Below, piece after piece: positions 34,961 to 44,000 of a DNA stretch of 47,237 bases. Source of the stretch: an uncultured Prevotella sp. (GTDB lineage Bacteria; Bacteroidota; Bacteroidia; Bacteroidales; Bacteroidaceae); NCBI GenBank assembly GCA_944320675.1, contig CALUIJ010000047.1, forward strand, positions 1-47,237. Direction: 5' to 3'. The stretch's first letter is position 1, and every line of letters begins with the position of its first letter. A program made the translations under genes and the position numbers. A model generated the notes under the pieces. The model was given only the letters and a program-made list of their open reading frames with translations. It ran no database searches and was not told the DNA's origin.

Positions 34961-36262
34961 ATGAAATATTACAGTACGAACAATAAAACACAGACAGCAA
35001 CATTACGTGAGGCGGTAATAAAAGGATTAGCCCCCGACCGCGGCCTTTACATGCCCGAAAACATAAAACGGCTTCCGGAAGAATTCTTTAACAACATACA
35101 GGATTTGTCGTTTCAAGAGATTTCTTTCGAAGTGGCAAAAGCATTCTTTGGCGATGACGTTGAAGCCCAAGACTTAAAGAAAATAGTATACGAAACACTT
35201 TCTTTTGACTGCCCTGTCGTGCATGTGAACGGCAACATCTGGTCGCTTGAACTGTTTCACGGTCCGACTTTGGCATTCAAGGATGTCGGGGCAAGGTTCA
35301 TGGCAAGAATGTTAGCTTATTTCATTGGCAACACGAGAGTAAACGTACTCGTAGCAACCAGCGGCGACACCGGCTCGGCCGTAGCAAACGGATTCCTCGG
35401 AGTGGAAGGCATACGCGTGTTCGTACTATATCCAAAAAATAAAGTCAGCCTGATACAAGAAAGCCAATTTACCACACTTGGGCAAAACATCACCGCACTT
35501 GAAATTGAAGGAACATTCGACGATTGCCAAGCCTTGGTAAAAGAAGCGTTTGCCGATACCGGACTTACAAAACAAATGGCACTTACTTCTGCCAATTCCA
35601 TCAACGTAGCCCGCTTCCTGCCACAGGCATTTTATTATTTTCACGCATACGCGCAAATGAAAAAAAGAGGATTGGGAAACAATATCGTAATATGCGTACC
35701 AAGCGGTAACTTCGGCAACTTGACAGCAGGGCTTTTCGCCCAAAGAATGGGATTGCCTGTAAAACGGTTCATCGCCGCGAATAATGCGAATGACGTATTC
35801 CTTAAATACCTGAACACAGGGATATATGAACCGCGTCCCAGCATACAGACAATAGCAAACGCCATGGACGTTGGAGCTCCAAGCAATTTCGCACGTATAA
35901 TAGACATGTTCAACAATGAACATTCAGATATTTGTAAATGCATCAGCGGAGCGTCATACTCAGACACGCAAATCAGAGATGCCATGGCAAAATGCCATGA
36001 ACTTTACAAATACACTCTCGACCCTCACGGCGCATGCGGATGGTTAGCCCTTAAAGAAAATTTGCAAAACGGGGAAAACGGTATTTTCCTTGAAACAGCA
36101 CATCCTGCCAAATTCAAAGAAACTGTAGAAAACGCCATTAACGGACAAATAGAAATACCCTGCCGCTTGGCTGCATTCATAAACGGGACGAAAATGTCAA
36201 TACCTATGACAAACAAGTTTGAAGACTTCAAACGTTACCTGATTTCTTCATGTCTGTCCTAA
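34961..36262 (+). CDS. thrC: Threonine synthase
   Basis: PLP enzyme that converts O-phosphohomoserine to threonine. The 433 residues are the length of the long bacterial form. The PLP lysine is in LFHGPTLAFKDVGARFMARM; VLVATSGDTGSAVANGFLGV is the phosphate cup; ISGASYSDTQIRDAMAKCHE and PHGACGWLAL are later family segments. It is the third gene of the operon, 13 bases after apgM, and overlaps by 13 bases the first possible start of the following ferredoxin gene. Confidence 0.96.
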   Translation: MKYYSTNNKTQTATLREAVIKGLAPDRGLYMPENIKRLPEEFFNNIQDLSFQEISFEVAKAFFGDDVEAQDLKKIVYETLSFDCPVVHVNGNIWSLELFHGPTLAFKDVGARFMARMLAYFIGNTRVNVLVATSGDTGSAVANGFLGVEGIRVFVLYPKNKVSLIQESQFTTLGQNITALEIEGTFDDCQALVKEAFADTGLTKQMALTSANSINVARFLPQAFYYFHAYAQMKKRGLGNNIVICVPSGNFGNLTAGLFAQRMGLPVKRFIAANNANDVFLKYLNTGIYEPRPSIQTIANAMDVGAPSNFARIIDMFNNEHSDICKCISGASYSDTQIRDAMAKCHELYKYTLDPHGACGWLALKENLQNGENGIFLETAHPAKFKETVENAINGQIEIPCRLAAFINGTKMSIPMTNKFEDFKRYLISSCLS

Positions 36263-36282
36263 ACCCAAAGACTCATCAAATC

Positions 36283-37050
36283 ATGATATTTTATATTTCT
36301 GGAACAGGAAACACAAGATGGGCGGCAAACCTGATAAGCGAAAGAACAGGCGAAAAGCTTATTGATATTTCTAAAGAAACAAATAAGCAGCATGAATACA
36401 ATTTAGAAGAATGTGAGCGCATAGGATTTTGCTTCCCAGTACACGGCTGGCGCCCTCCTTTAATCATGCGTAATTTCATAAAGCGGATTTCGATAAACAA
36501 TAAAACCGGCCATTACTGCTTTGCCTTGTGCACGGCAGGTGACACAATCGGCGAGACAATGAAAATATTGGGCGGAGATCTCGAAGAACGAGGCATTCAC
36601 CTTGACAGTTCATTCTCGCTAATTATGCCTGAATCTTATGTCGGACTTCCTTTCATGGATGTTGACACACCGGAGAATGAAGCAAGAAAGAAATTAAAAG
36701 CTTCAACAGAACTAAACCTATATGCTGAACTCATAAAGAACAAGGAAAAGGACATTGAGAAACTGACCATCGGCAAATGGCCTAAAATAAACAGCCGACT
36801 TATCGGATCTTTTTTCACAAGGTACATGATTACGGACAAACATTTCCACGTGACGGCTAAGAAATGCATAAATTGTGGAATCTGTGAAAAATCATGCCCG
36901 GTGAACAACATAACGATGACAGGCCAAAACTTTCCCCAATGGAAGCACGACGGTTCGTGCATCGCATGTTTTTCATGTTACCACCATTGCCCCAAGCATG
37001 CGATTGAATACGGCTTGATGACAAAAAACAAGGGACAATATTATTTCTGA
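36283..37050 (+). CDS. EFR1 family ferredoxin with flavodoxin domain
   Basis: A 255-residue redox protein: an N-terminal flavodoxin-like domain (MIFYISGTGNTRWAANLISE, the phosphate loop for FMN) and C-terminal two 4Fe-4S sites, C-INCGICEKSCP (CxxCxxCxxxCP) and CIACFSCYHHCP. These EFR1 proteins are common in anaerobes and their partners are generally unknown. The ATG at 36283 puts the flavodoxin fold at the N-terminus; an upstream ATG at 36250 overlaps thrC by 13 bases and may be used if coupled. Its place after thrC is probably co-transcription without a threonine role. Confidence 0.85.
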   Translation: MIFYISGTGNTRWAANLISERTGEKLIDISKETNKQHEYNLEECERIGFCFPVHGWRPPLIMRNFIKRISINNKTGHYCFALCTAGDTIGETMKILGGDLEERGIHLDSSFSLIMPESYVGLPFMDVDTPENEARKKLKASTELNLYAELIKNKEKDIEKLTIGKWPKINSRLIGSFFTRYMITDKHFHVTAKKCINCGICEKSCPVNNITMTGQNFPQWKHDGSCIACFSCYHHCPKHAIEYGLMTKNKGQYYF

Positions 37051-37138
37051 CACCACGCATGAATTGGTCAAAGCATCCTGAAAATAACCATATAATGCCG
37101 TTTATAAGAAATTTTATGATAAAAACATTTCTAGTTCT

Positions 37139-37169
37139 ATTGCGGAACAAAGGAAAAATCGTAATTTTG
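37139..37169 (+). promoter_or_regulatory. Promoter of the OmpA-like lipoprotein gene
   Basis: ATTG (37139-37142), 19 bases, TAATTTTG (37162-37169). Perfect -7, -33 with TTG core, 35 bases before the ATG. Confidence 0.65.
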
Positions 37170-37204
37170 TAGTTGAATTATAAACATTTTAAATACAAAA
37201 GATT

Positions 37205-37882
37205 ATGAAGAAGCTGAAAGTAATAACACTTGGTTTGTGTGCAGCATTGGTTATAAGCTGTAGTACAAAAACAGGTACCGGCGCATTAGCCGGTGCGGGT
37301 GCAGGAACTTTTGTAGGAGGAATCATAGGTAAAATCGCAGGAAACACGGCCGTAGGAGCAGCCGTAGGAGCGGCTGTCGGAGCAGGAACCGGCGCTCTTA
37401 TCGGCAGGCACATGGACAAGGTAAAGGCTGAGACTGAAGCCCAATTGGAAAATGCGAAAGTTGAAGAAGTGACTGACGCCAACGGCCTTAAGGCGGTAAA
37501 GGTTACATTTGACTCAGGAATACTGTTCGCCTTGAACAAGGCCGACCTTAACGCAACGTCAAAAAACGAACTCGCAAAGTTCTCTAACGTATTAAAGAAC
37601 AACAACAATTGTTCCGTTGACATCCAGGGATATACAGACTCGACAGGCAACGACGGAATAAACATACCTTTGAGCCAGCAGAGAGCCGAAGCCGTATCAA
37701 ACTATCTGAAATCTTGCGGAGTCAGCTCAAGCCAGATAGAAAAGGTTCAAGGATACGGTTCGGCCAATCCCGTAGCAGACAATTCCACAAAGGCAGGACA
37801 AGCGCAAAACCGTCGTGTAGAAGTATATCTGTACGCCAGCCAGGAAATGATTGACGCTGCCAACAGCGGCACCTTGCAATAA
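37205..37882 (+). CDS. OmpA-family lipoprotein with glycine-zipper segment
   Basis: The 225-residue protein has a lipobox, LVISCS (cysteine 20), then a glycine-zipper run (GALAGAGAGTFVGGIIGKIA, GAAVGAAVGAGTGALIGRHM, residues 26-68) typical of YiaD/SlyB-like envelope proteins, and a C-terminal OmpA peptidoglycan-binding domain with FDSGILFALNKADLNATSKN, VDIQGYTDSTGNDGINIPLS, QQRAEAVSNYL and NRRVEVYLY. It should anchor the outer membrane to peptidoglycan; mtgA follows after 18 bases, also a peptidoglycan function. Confidence 0.9.
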   Translation: MKKLKVITLGLCAALVISCSTKTGTGALAGAGAGTFVGGIIGKIAGNTAVGAAVGAAVGAGTGALIGRHMDKVKAETEAQLENAKVEEVTDANGLKAVKVTFDSGILFALNKADLNATSKNELAKFSNVLKNNNNCSVDIQGYTDSTGNDGINIPLSQQRAEAVSNYLKSCGVSSSQIEKVQGYGSANPVADNSTKAGQAQNRRVEVYLYASQEMIDAANSGTLQ

Positions 37883-37900
37883 ATCCTTATTCCTGACAAT

Positions 37901-38641
37901 ATGATAAGACTTAATATCATTGGACGGATAATACGTTGGATGGTGGTAGCCTTTTTCGGCTCCACCATTCTTGCTGTTGTAGCGCTTCGGTTTATTCCTG
38001 TTTATTTCACACCATTAATGTTCATACGCTGCGCCGAACAGATATCCGAAGGCAAAGACATAAAACTACACCACCATTGGGTTTCGCTTGAAAACATCTC
38101 ACGCCACATGCCGGTTGCCGTTATGGCCAGTGAGGACCAACGCTTCCTTTTGCATCACGGCTTCGACTATGAGGCCATCGAGAAAGCGGCAAAGAGTAAT
38201 TTGCAAGGCAATAAAATCAGGGGCGGTAGCACAATATCGCAGCAAACAGCGAAAAACGTTTTCCTTTGGCCGGGCCGATCATGGGTAAGGAAGGGTCTGG
38301 AAGCCTACTTTACCGTGCTTATCGAATTCATGTGGAGCAAACAACGTATAATGGAAGTCTACCTTAACTCGATAGAGATGGGCCCCGGCATATATGGAGT
38401 TGAAGCCGTAGCGAACGACAACTTTAACAAAAAAGCGTCAGAACTGTTTCGTGACGAATGCGCCTTAATCGCCGCCACTTTGCCCAATCCGTTAAGGTTC
38501 AGTTCAAAAACGCCAAGCTCTTACATTATGAAGCGTAAAAGGCAGATAGAGCGCCAAATGAAATTCATCCCGTCGTTTCCCAAAGAGGGTGAAGACTATG
38601 ATCCCCGGACCTCATCAGGAGGAGTTTACCGTAGGAATTAA
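37901..38641 (+). CDS. mtgA: Monofunctional biosynthetic peptidoglycan transglycosylase
   Basis: A GT51 glycan polymerase acting on lipid II. The 246 residues hold one N-terminal membrane helix (WMVVAFFGSTILAVVALRFI) and the motifs VAVMASEDQRFLLHHGFDYE (catalytic glutamate in EDQRF), IRGGSTISQQTAKNVFLWPG and KQRIMEVYLNSIEMGPGIYG with the second catalytic glutamate. No transpeptidase domain follows, so it is monofunctional. Probably co-transcribed with the OmpA-like gene. Confidence 0.95.
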   Translation: MIRLNIIGRIIRWMVVAFFGSTILAVVALRFIPVYFTPLMFIRCAEQISEGKDIKLHHHWVSLENISRHMPVAVMASEDQRFLLHHGFDYEAIEKAAKSNLQGNKIRGGSTISQQTAKNVFLWPGRSWVRKGLEAYFTVLIEFMWSKQRIMEVYLNSIEMGPGIYGVEAVANDNFNKKASELFRDECALIAATLPNPLRFSSKTPSSYIMKRKRQIERQMKFIPSFPKEGEDYDPRTSSGGVYRRN

Positions 38642-38691
38642 CAAACATAAGAAAACACGATAACGCTTAACGATTAATCCTTAATTGACAG

Positions 38692-41046
38692 GTGGATTTT
38701 TTAGAACAATTGAACGAGAGCCAGCGCAAAGCTGTTGAATATTGTGACGGACCGGCCTTAGTCATTGCAGGGGCCGGGTCAGGCAAGACCCGTGTCCTTA
38801 CTTACAAGATAGCTTACTTATTGAGCAAAGGCATGAGACCATGGAACATCCTTGCATTGACATTTACAAACAAGGCAGCCAACGAGATGAAGCTGCGTAT
38901 CGGAACGATTGTAGGCGACAATATGGCCCGCAAACTCAACATGGGAACTTTCCACAGTGTTTTTTCAAGGATTCTACGCGCTGAAGCAGCCCATATTAAT
39001 TACACACCGAACTTCACCATCTATGACGAAAGCGACTCGAGAAGCCTCATCAAAACCATAATCAAGGAAATGCAGCTTGATGACAAGACATACAAGCCTG
39101 CAACGGTAAGCTCGAGGATAAGCATGGCGAAAAACCATCTCGTGCTTCCCCGACAATATTCCATGACGAGAAATCTGGTTGAACGTGACAAAGAGCAACG
39201 CATGCCGGCCATGGGCAACATTTACTCAGCATATTGCGAAAGATGCAAAATGGCCAACGCCATGGATTTCGACGATTTGCTGACAAATACGTACATACTG
39301 TTCGACACGCACGAAGACGTGCGCCTGAAATACGCAGACAGATACAAATTCATTTTAGTCGACGAGTATCAAGATACGAACTTAGTACAGCAGAAAATAG
39401 TCTGGCAATTGTCAAGAGACAACCTCCGCGTCTGCGCTGTCGGCGACGACGCACAAAGCATATACGCCTTCCGGGGGGCTAACATTGACAACATATTGGA
39501 TTTCCAAGAGCAATTTACAGGGACACGGCTGTTCAAGCTTGAACAAAACTACCGCAGCACGCAACGCATCGTAAAAGCCGCCAACAGCCTGATACGCCAC
39601 AACGAACGGCAGATACCAAAAGACGTATTCAGCAAGAACGACGAGGGCGAGAACCTTATGCTCAAAGAGGCTTACAGTGACAAGGAAGAAGCCCTTATCG
39701 TATGCAATGAAATAAGACGCATACGAGCCAAAGAGCATTGCAAGTATGACAGCTTCGCTGTTTTGTACCGCACTAATTCGCAAAGCCGCAGTTTCGAGGA
39801 AGCCATGCGCAAGGCCGGCATACCTTACAAGATATACGGCGGACTAAGCTTCTACCAACGGAAAGAGATTAAAGACATGATAGCGTATTTCCGCATGGTG
39901 GTTAATCCAAACGACGAGGAAGCATTCAAGCGGATTATCAATTACCCGAAACGTGGCATCGGTGACACGACAGTAGCTAAAATATCAGGATTGGCTTCTG
40001 TCGGCGGAGTAAGCTTATGGCGTGTAATATGCGAGCCTGAACGCTACGGACTAACCGTAAGCAAGGCCGCTTCGGCCAAGATAGAGGGCTTCAAGGAACT
40101 GGTGGCTTACTTCATCGAAAAACTTGTAACGGCCGACGCCTACACACTTGGAATTGAATTGGCAAAGGCCAGTGGGATTTCCGCTGACATTTACGCCGAC
40201 AAGTCGCCCGAAAACCTTTCAAGGCAAGAAAACCTCGAAGAACTTCTCGGCAGCATGCAAGAGTTTGTAGAAAGCCGCAAGGAAGAAGGCCGGGAGAATG
40301 AAACCGGCCTGGCCGACTTCCTGAAAGAGGTGTCATTACAAACTGACATTGAGAGCGATACGGCAAGCGACGACGGCGACCGTGTGTCGCTGATGACAAT
40401 CCACAGCGCAAAAGGATTGGAATTCCCTACAGTGTTCATCGTCGGTCTTGAGGAAAACATATTCCCAAGCCTGCTGTCTACAAACAGCCGCCGTGAAATC
40501 GAGGAAGAGCGCCGTTTGTTCTATGTAGCGATAACCCGTGCCGAACGCCACTGCATCCTTACTTACGCCAAAAGCCGTTACCGCTACGGCCGCATGGAGT
40601 TCCAAACGCCAAGCCGCTTCATCAGAGACATAAGTCCAGAGTTGCTGATAAAAGACGGCTCCGGACTCACATCACCCAACAAAAGCCACCAATATGGCGG
40701 CTTCCATCATTCAACACTCATCCAAAACAGCCATCCGGTCGCCTCACAATTCAAAGCCGAACCGAAACGCAGGGAAGCCGCACACTGGGACGAACCTCCA
40801 GTTAGCGACACCTTTTCCCCGCGCCTTAAACGCATGATCGCATCACGCCGCGCAAACGCCGGCGGCAGTGAAACACCCATGGACGGCTTAAAGGAGAATT
40901 GCATAATCGAGCATGAACGTTTCGGCATCGGCAAAGTAACAAGGCTCGAAGGTTCTGGGGAAAACATGAAAGCGACAGTGCAGTTTGAAAACGCAGGAGT
41001 AAAACAACTGTTAGTCAAATTCGCCAGGTTCAAAGTCTGCCAATAA
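38692..41046 (+). CDS. UvrD/PcrA-type DNA helicase
   Basis: A superfamily 1A 3'-5' helicase of 784 residues starting at a GTG. Motifs in order are GAGSGKTRVLTYKIAYLL (27-44, Walker A), ALTFTNKAANEMKLRI (Ia), VDEYQDTN (Walker B), AVGDDAQSIYAFRGANIDNI (III), QNYRSTQRIVKAANSL (IV), MTIHSAKGLEFPTVFIVGLE (V) and VAITRAERHCIL (VI). Length is slightly above the 720-740 of E. coli UvrD. Involved in repair and collision resolution. It ends about 25 bases before a hairpin at the RM border. It is unlikely to be an AddA because the C-terminal nuclease domain is absent. Confidence 0.95.
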   Translation: MDFLEQLNESQRKAVEYCDGPALVIAGAGSGKTRVLTYKIAYLLSKGMRPWNILALTFTNKAANEMKLRIGTIVGDNMARKLNMGTFHSVFSRILRAEAAHINYTPNFTIYDESDSRSLIKTIIKEMQLDDKTYKPATVSSRISMAKNHLVLPRQYSMTRNLVERDKEQRMPAMGNIYSAYCERCKMANAMDFDDLLTNTYILFDTHEDVRLKYADRYKFILVDEYQDTNLVQQKIVWQLSRDNLRVCAVGDDAQSIYAFRGANIDNILDFQEQFTGTRLFKLEQNYRSTQRIVKAANSLIRHNERQIPKDVFSKNDEGENLMLKEAYSDKEEALIVCNEIRRIRAKEHCKYDSFAVLYRTNSQSRSFEEAMRKAGIPYKIYGGLSFYQRKEIKDMIAYFRMVVNPNDEEAFKRIINYPKRGIGDTTVAKISGLASVGGVSLWRVICEPERYGLTVSKAASAKIEGFKELVAYFIEKLVTADAYTLGIELAKASGISADIYADKSPENLSRQENLEELLGSMQEFVESRKEEGRENETGLADFLKEVSLQTDIESDTASDDGDRVSLMTIHSAKGLEFPTVFIVGLEENIFPSLLSTNSRREIEEERRLFYVAITRAERHCILTYAKSRYRYGRMEFQTPSRFIRDISPELLIKDGSGLTSPNKSHQYGGFHHSTLIQNSHPVASQFKAEPKRREAAHWDEPPVSDTFSPRLKRMIASRRANAGGSETPMDGLKENCIIEHERFGIGKVTRLEGSGENMKATVQFENAGVKQLLVKFARFKVCQ

Positions 41047-41070
41047 CATGCAACGAACGCCAATCAGCAT

Positions 41071-41100
41071 GAGGGTGTGCCTGAAATTCGGCACACCCTC
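41071..41100. repeat. Left flanking hairpin of the RM operon
   Basis: Perfect 11-bp stem GAGGGTGTGCC (41071-41081) / GGCACACCCTC (41090-41100) around loop TGAAATTC. It lies between the convergent helicase and methyltransferase genes and can act as a terminator for either, although no long T-run follows. It is nearly identical to the hairpin at 45509-45537. Confidence 0.7.
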
Positions 41101-41129
41101 TACTCATTTGTCATTTTGGAGATATGTTG

Positions 41130-42590
41130 TTATTCATTACTGTTGATTTTCGACATTAACTCATTAACTGTTGTATCCGTAAATGCCTGCCATATATCGA
41201 GATGTATAGGCTGATATTCATCAAACATCTGCTTCACAAATTGAATTTCAAAGACAAGCCTGAAATCATTATCATCACATTCAGGATGAACCTCTTTCTT
41301 CGTTCCTACACGTGCAATATTTATCAGATACAAATCCCTGACACCCTTCCTTTTCACATAGGGCATAAAATAATAAAGTTTATTCAATGCTATGGTGGAA
41401 GGGAATTTTTTTCCTGTGTAATATACTTTTGCCGTGCGGTCAAGATATTGCTCAATATTGTCTGCCTTTACCAAACTGATGATAACGTTCTTGTTTTTGT
41501 CTATTTCTTCTATTGGCTCATGAAAGTCAACAAGGGCATTTTCAACGATATTGTCAGGGTATTCTTTTTTAACCTCAAGTAAATCGAGTTGTTGGATTGG
41601 CTTCTGCACATGTAAAGTTTTTTCTTCAGCTTGTATGACATTCTGCAAGGCATTCGCTATATGCCACATCATTACAGGAGGAATTGCATTTCCTATCTGC
41701 TTGTATGACTTTGGCTCAGAATCATTCAGTTTGAAACTGTCCGGGAACGACTGAATGCGAGCCGCCTCCCTTGGAGTAAAGCGACGATATAGTTCTTTTT
41801 CAGCATCCACCAATAATATAGGGTCCCGCGAGTTCATGCTTGTCTTTGCCAAATGCGCTGTAATCGTAAGGCATGGCTGACTGAGGTCTTGCCACAAACC
41901 CCTCTTCATATTGTTCTTGGCATTCTTCACACCTTGTACTGCACGCTCGGAGAAATAATACTTACTTTCCTTGATAGCCAATTCATCAATGACTGCACTC
42001 AGCGGAGTATAGTCGCCATCTTTGCAAATGGCCTGTGGGTATTGGAAGGTGTATGCGATGTCATTTCTGATACCAACGATGATGACACGCTCACGCTTCT
42101 GGGGGATGCCAAATTCTACAGCCTTGACGAGTTTGTATTTCACATTGTACCCCATACTTCTGAACTCGTCTAATATTTTGGCTATAATAGTACCTTTTTG
42201 CAAAGTCATCAGTCCTTTTACGTTCTCACAAATGAAATACTTTGGTTGTTTTGTTTCCAAGAAACGAACTATTTGCTTATAGAGGTTTGCACGAGCATCG
42301 TTTGTATCCTTTGTTGGATTTACCGTACTGAACGACTGGCAAGGGAAACCGCCAATCATGACATCAACATCGGGAATCTCAGAGAAATCCACGTCGCAAA
42401 TATCAGCGCAGATTGCTTTGTGCTCAAAATTCTTATTGTATGTATCAACAGCCCATTTGTCAAAGTCGAGCGCATAGACAATCTCAAAATCAAGTTTCTT
42501 GTAACTCGTCCCCAAATAATTGAAACCACCGAGCAGCCCTAAGTCAGAACCACCACAGCCACAAAACAAAGATGCTACTTTACTTGTCAT
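41130..42590 (-). CDS. DNA C5-cytosine methyltransferase M1, with C-terminal extension
   Basis: The 486 residues hold the m5C methyltransferase motifs: I FCGCGGSDLG (9-18, AdoMet site), IV GGFPCQSFS with catalytic C84, VI ENVKG (122-126), VIII QKRERV (164-169), a target-recognition region about 190-265, IX RFTPREAARIQSFPD (270-284) and X GNAIPP (300-305). After motif X comes about 150 extra residues (KPIQQLDLLEVKKEYPDNIV onward) that I do not recognise. Its start overlaps the nuclease gene by 11 bases and it is the last gene of the RM operon. The composition is visibly more AT-rich than the flanking helicase gene. Confidence 0.93.
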   Translation of the reverse strand: MTSKVASLFCGCGGSDLGLLGGFNYLGTSYKKLDFEIVYALDFDKWAVDTYNKNFEHKAICADICDVDFSEIPDVDVMIGGFPCQSFSTVNPTKDTNDARANLYKQIVRFLETKQPKYFICENVKGLMTLQKGTIIAKILDEFRSMGYNVKYKLVKAVEFGIPQKRERVIIVGIRNDIAYTFQYPQAICKDGDYTPLSAVIDELAIKESKYYFSERAVQGVKNAKNNMKRGLWQDLSQPCLTITAHLAKTSMNSRDPILLVDAEKELYRRFTPREAARIQSFPDSFKLNDSEPKSYKQIGNAIPPVMMWHIANALQNVIQAEEKTLHVQKPIQQLDLLEVKKEYPDNIVENALVDFHEPIEEIDKNKNVIISLVKADNIEQYLDRTAKVYYTGKKFPSTIALNKLYYFMPYVKRKGVRDLYLINIARVGTKKEVHPECDDNDFRLVFEIQFVKQMFDEYQPIHLDIWQAFTDTTVNELMSKINSNE

Positions 42591-43998
42591 ATCTCAATTC
42601 AATTACGTTGGAATCAAAATTCATTTGATATATTGTTGGAAAAACCTCTATCTCGCCAATTTCAGCCCTCTTATATGGATTCTTGATTCTGACAACTATC
42701 GTCTTTGTCTTTGTAAAATAGACACGGTAGATGTTATAATACTCGCCATACTGTTCTGCGGCAATCCATTCTTTAGCAGTTAAATTAAGAGAGTCTCCCC
42801 AGTTTTTGTCAAAACTTGGCACGGTAACCCGCTTAGTTGATTTCACTTCAATATATCTTGCAAACTCAGGCTTCTTAGGATTTTCATCAGCCTCGACGGA
42901 GGAAATGTCATATCCCAAGCCCTTGGTTTTGCCAAGCAGGAGCACCTTGTTTACAAGCCGTTCCTTGTAATTTCTTACACGTTCTTGTTCGATTCTAAAA
43001 ACTAATGCCTCCCCGTCATCTCCTAAATCAACTGTTGACTTAAAAGCTCCTCCCCTGGCTTTCATCTCTTCTTTGCCAACCAAGATGATGTCAGTGGCAA
43101 ATTGGGTTTGAATGCTTTCCAACTCTCTGTTGAATGTACCGAAATATGCCCTCCAATCATTGAGCAATGCTTTTCTGTCATCCAAGGAATTAAAATCGTA
43201 TTTGTAACAATCAAACTCAACCTTTCCGTTCTTTTTAATGAACAAAGAGACGGCTTGGCTTTCCAAAGGATTCAGCCAAAGATAGTTTTGGTCGCTCTCT
43301 ATGATGTTTGCAAGTTCCAACAAGTTGAATTGCTCCTTGATGTGCTGCCAATCTTTTGAGCCACTAAGTTTCTCTCTTTTAATTTTGTTTCTTCTATCTT
43401 CTAAGATTCTATTATATACGACTTCGCATGGTACCTTGCCTTGAAGCACATCCAAATTATTAAGAACATAATATCCAATCTCTTGTTTTGTCAGCAGAAC
43501 TTTTTCATCTTGCTTTTGGGCATGATAAAGCAATGCGACAACATAACAGAAAGGCTTAATGTTCAAATGGTTATCCACATCTTCCTTAACAAAGTTAATC
43601 CATTTTGCTCCATTGGGGAACTGGAAGTTCAAGCAGAGATTCTTAAAGAACGTAGGAAAGTCATGGTGGTCAACCAAATGTTTGCATGCTTCTGATTCAT
43701 ATATCATCGTGATATTATCAACTTCGTTCTTTGGATAATACAATCCCAAGAGCGTTCCTGCTATCTCTGTCAAGTGATTATCTACCGTCTTTTGGTTTGA
43801 GTCCGACAATTCATCATAAGCCTCAGTTCCAAACAATGCCTTGGATAAGCGCATTCTTGCAGATTGTTTAAATACTCTTTCTTCGCAAGGGCAATATTTA
43901 TGCACGATGTTGGCATATAGAGGCAGCAAGTCCTCCATGTCGGTCTGACTCTTGCCTCTAATTATGGTACATCTATATTGGCGCTCTGGTATATACAT
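42580..43998 (-). CDS. DUF3883/PD-(D/E)XK protein, likely restriction endonuclease
   Basis: The 472-residue protein lies between two methyltransferase genes. Its C-terminal part resembles DUF3883: GDDGEALVFRIEQERVRNYK with E330, TKGLGYDISSVEA with D364 and RYIEVKSTKR with E384-V-K386, an E...D...ExK arrangement of the PD-(D/E)XK nuclease fold. The N-terminal 300 residues (SARMRLSKALFGTEAYDELS, and KEQFNLLELANIIESDQNYL, which looks like a winged-helix element) would give DNA recognition. It starts two bases after the upstream methyltransferase stop and overlaps the next by 11 bases, the organisation of a type II R gene. Nuclease activity is inferred from motifs and context; DUF3883 proteins may have other roles. 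Confidence 0.75.
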   Translation of the reverse strand: MYIPERQYRCTIIRGKSQTDMEDLLPLYANIVHKYCPCEERVFKQSARMRLSKALFGTEAYDELSDSNQKTVDNHLTEIAGTLLGLYYPKNEVDNITMIYESEACKHLVDHHDFPTFFKNLCLNFQFPNGAKWINFVKEDVDNHLNIKPFCYVVALLYHAQKQDEKVLLTKQEIGYYVLNNLDVLQGKVPCEVVYNRILEDRRNKIKREKLSGSKDWQHIKEQFNLLELANIIESDQNYLWLNPLESQAVSLFIKKNGKVEFDCYKYDFNSLDDRKALLNDWRAYFGTFNRELESIQTQFATDIILVGKEEMKARGGAFKSTVDLGDDGEALVFRIEQERVRNYKERLVNKVLLLGKTKGLGYDISSVEADENPKKPEFARYIEVKSTKRVTVPSFDKNWGDSLNLTAKEWIAAEQYGEYYNIYRVYFTKTKTIVVRIKNPYKRAEIGEIEVFPTIYQMNFDSNVIELRYDK

Positions 43999-44000
43999 AA

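Noticed and set aside
38692..41046. AddA partner for the AddB-like nuclease
   Set aside because: The protein ends after the helicase core and a short tail, with no C-terminal nuclease domain, so it fits UvrD/PcrA.
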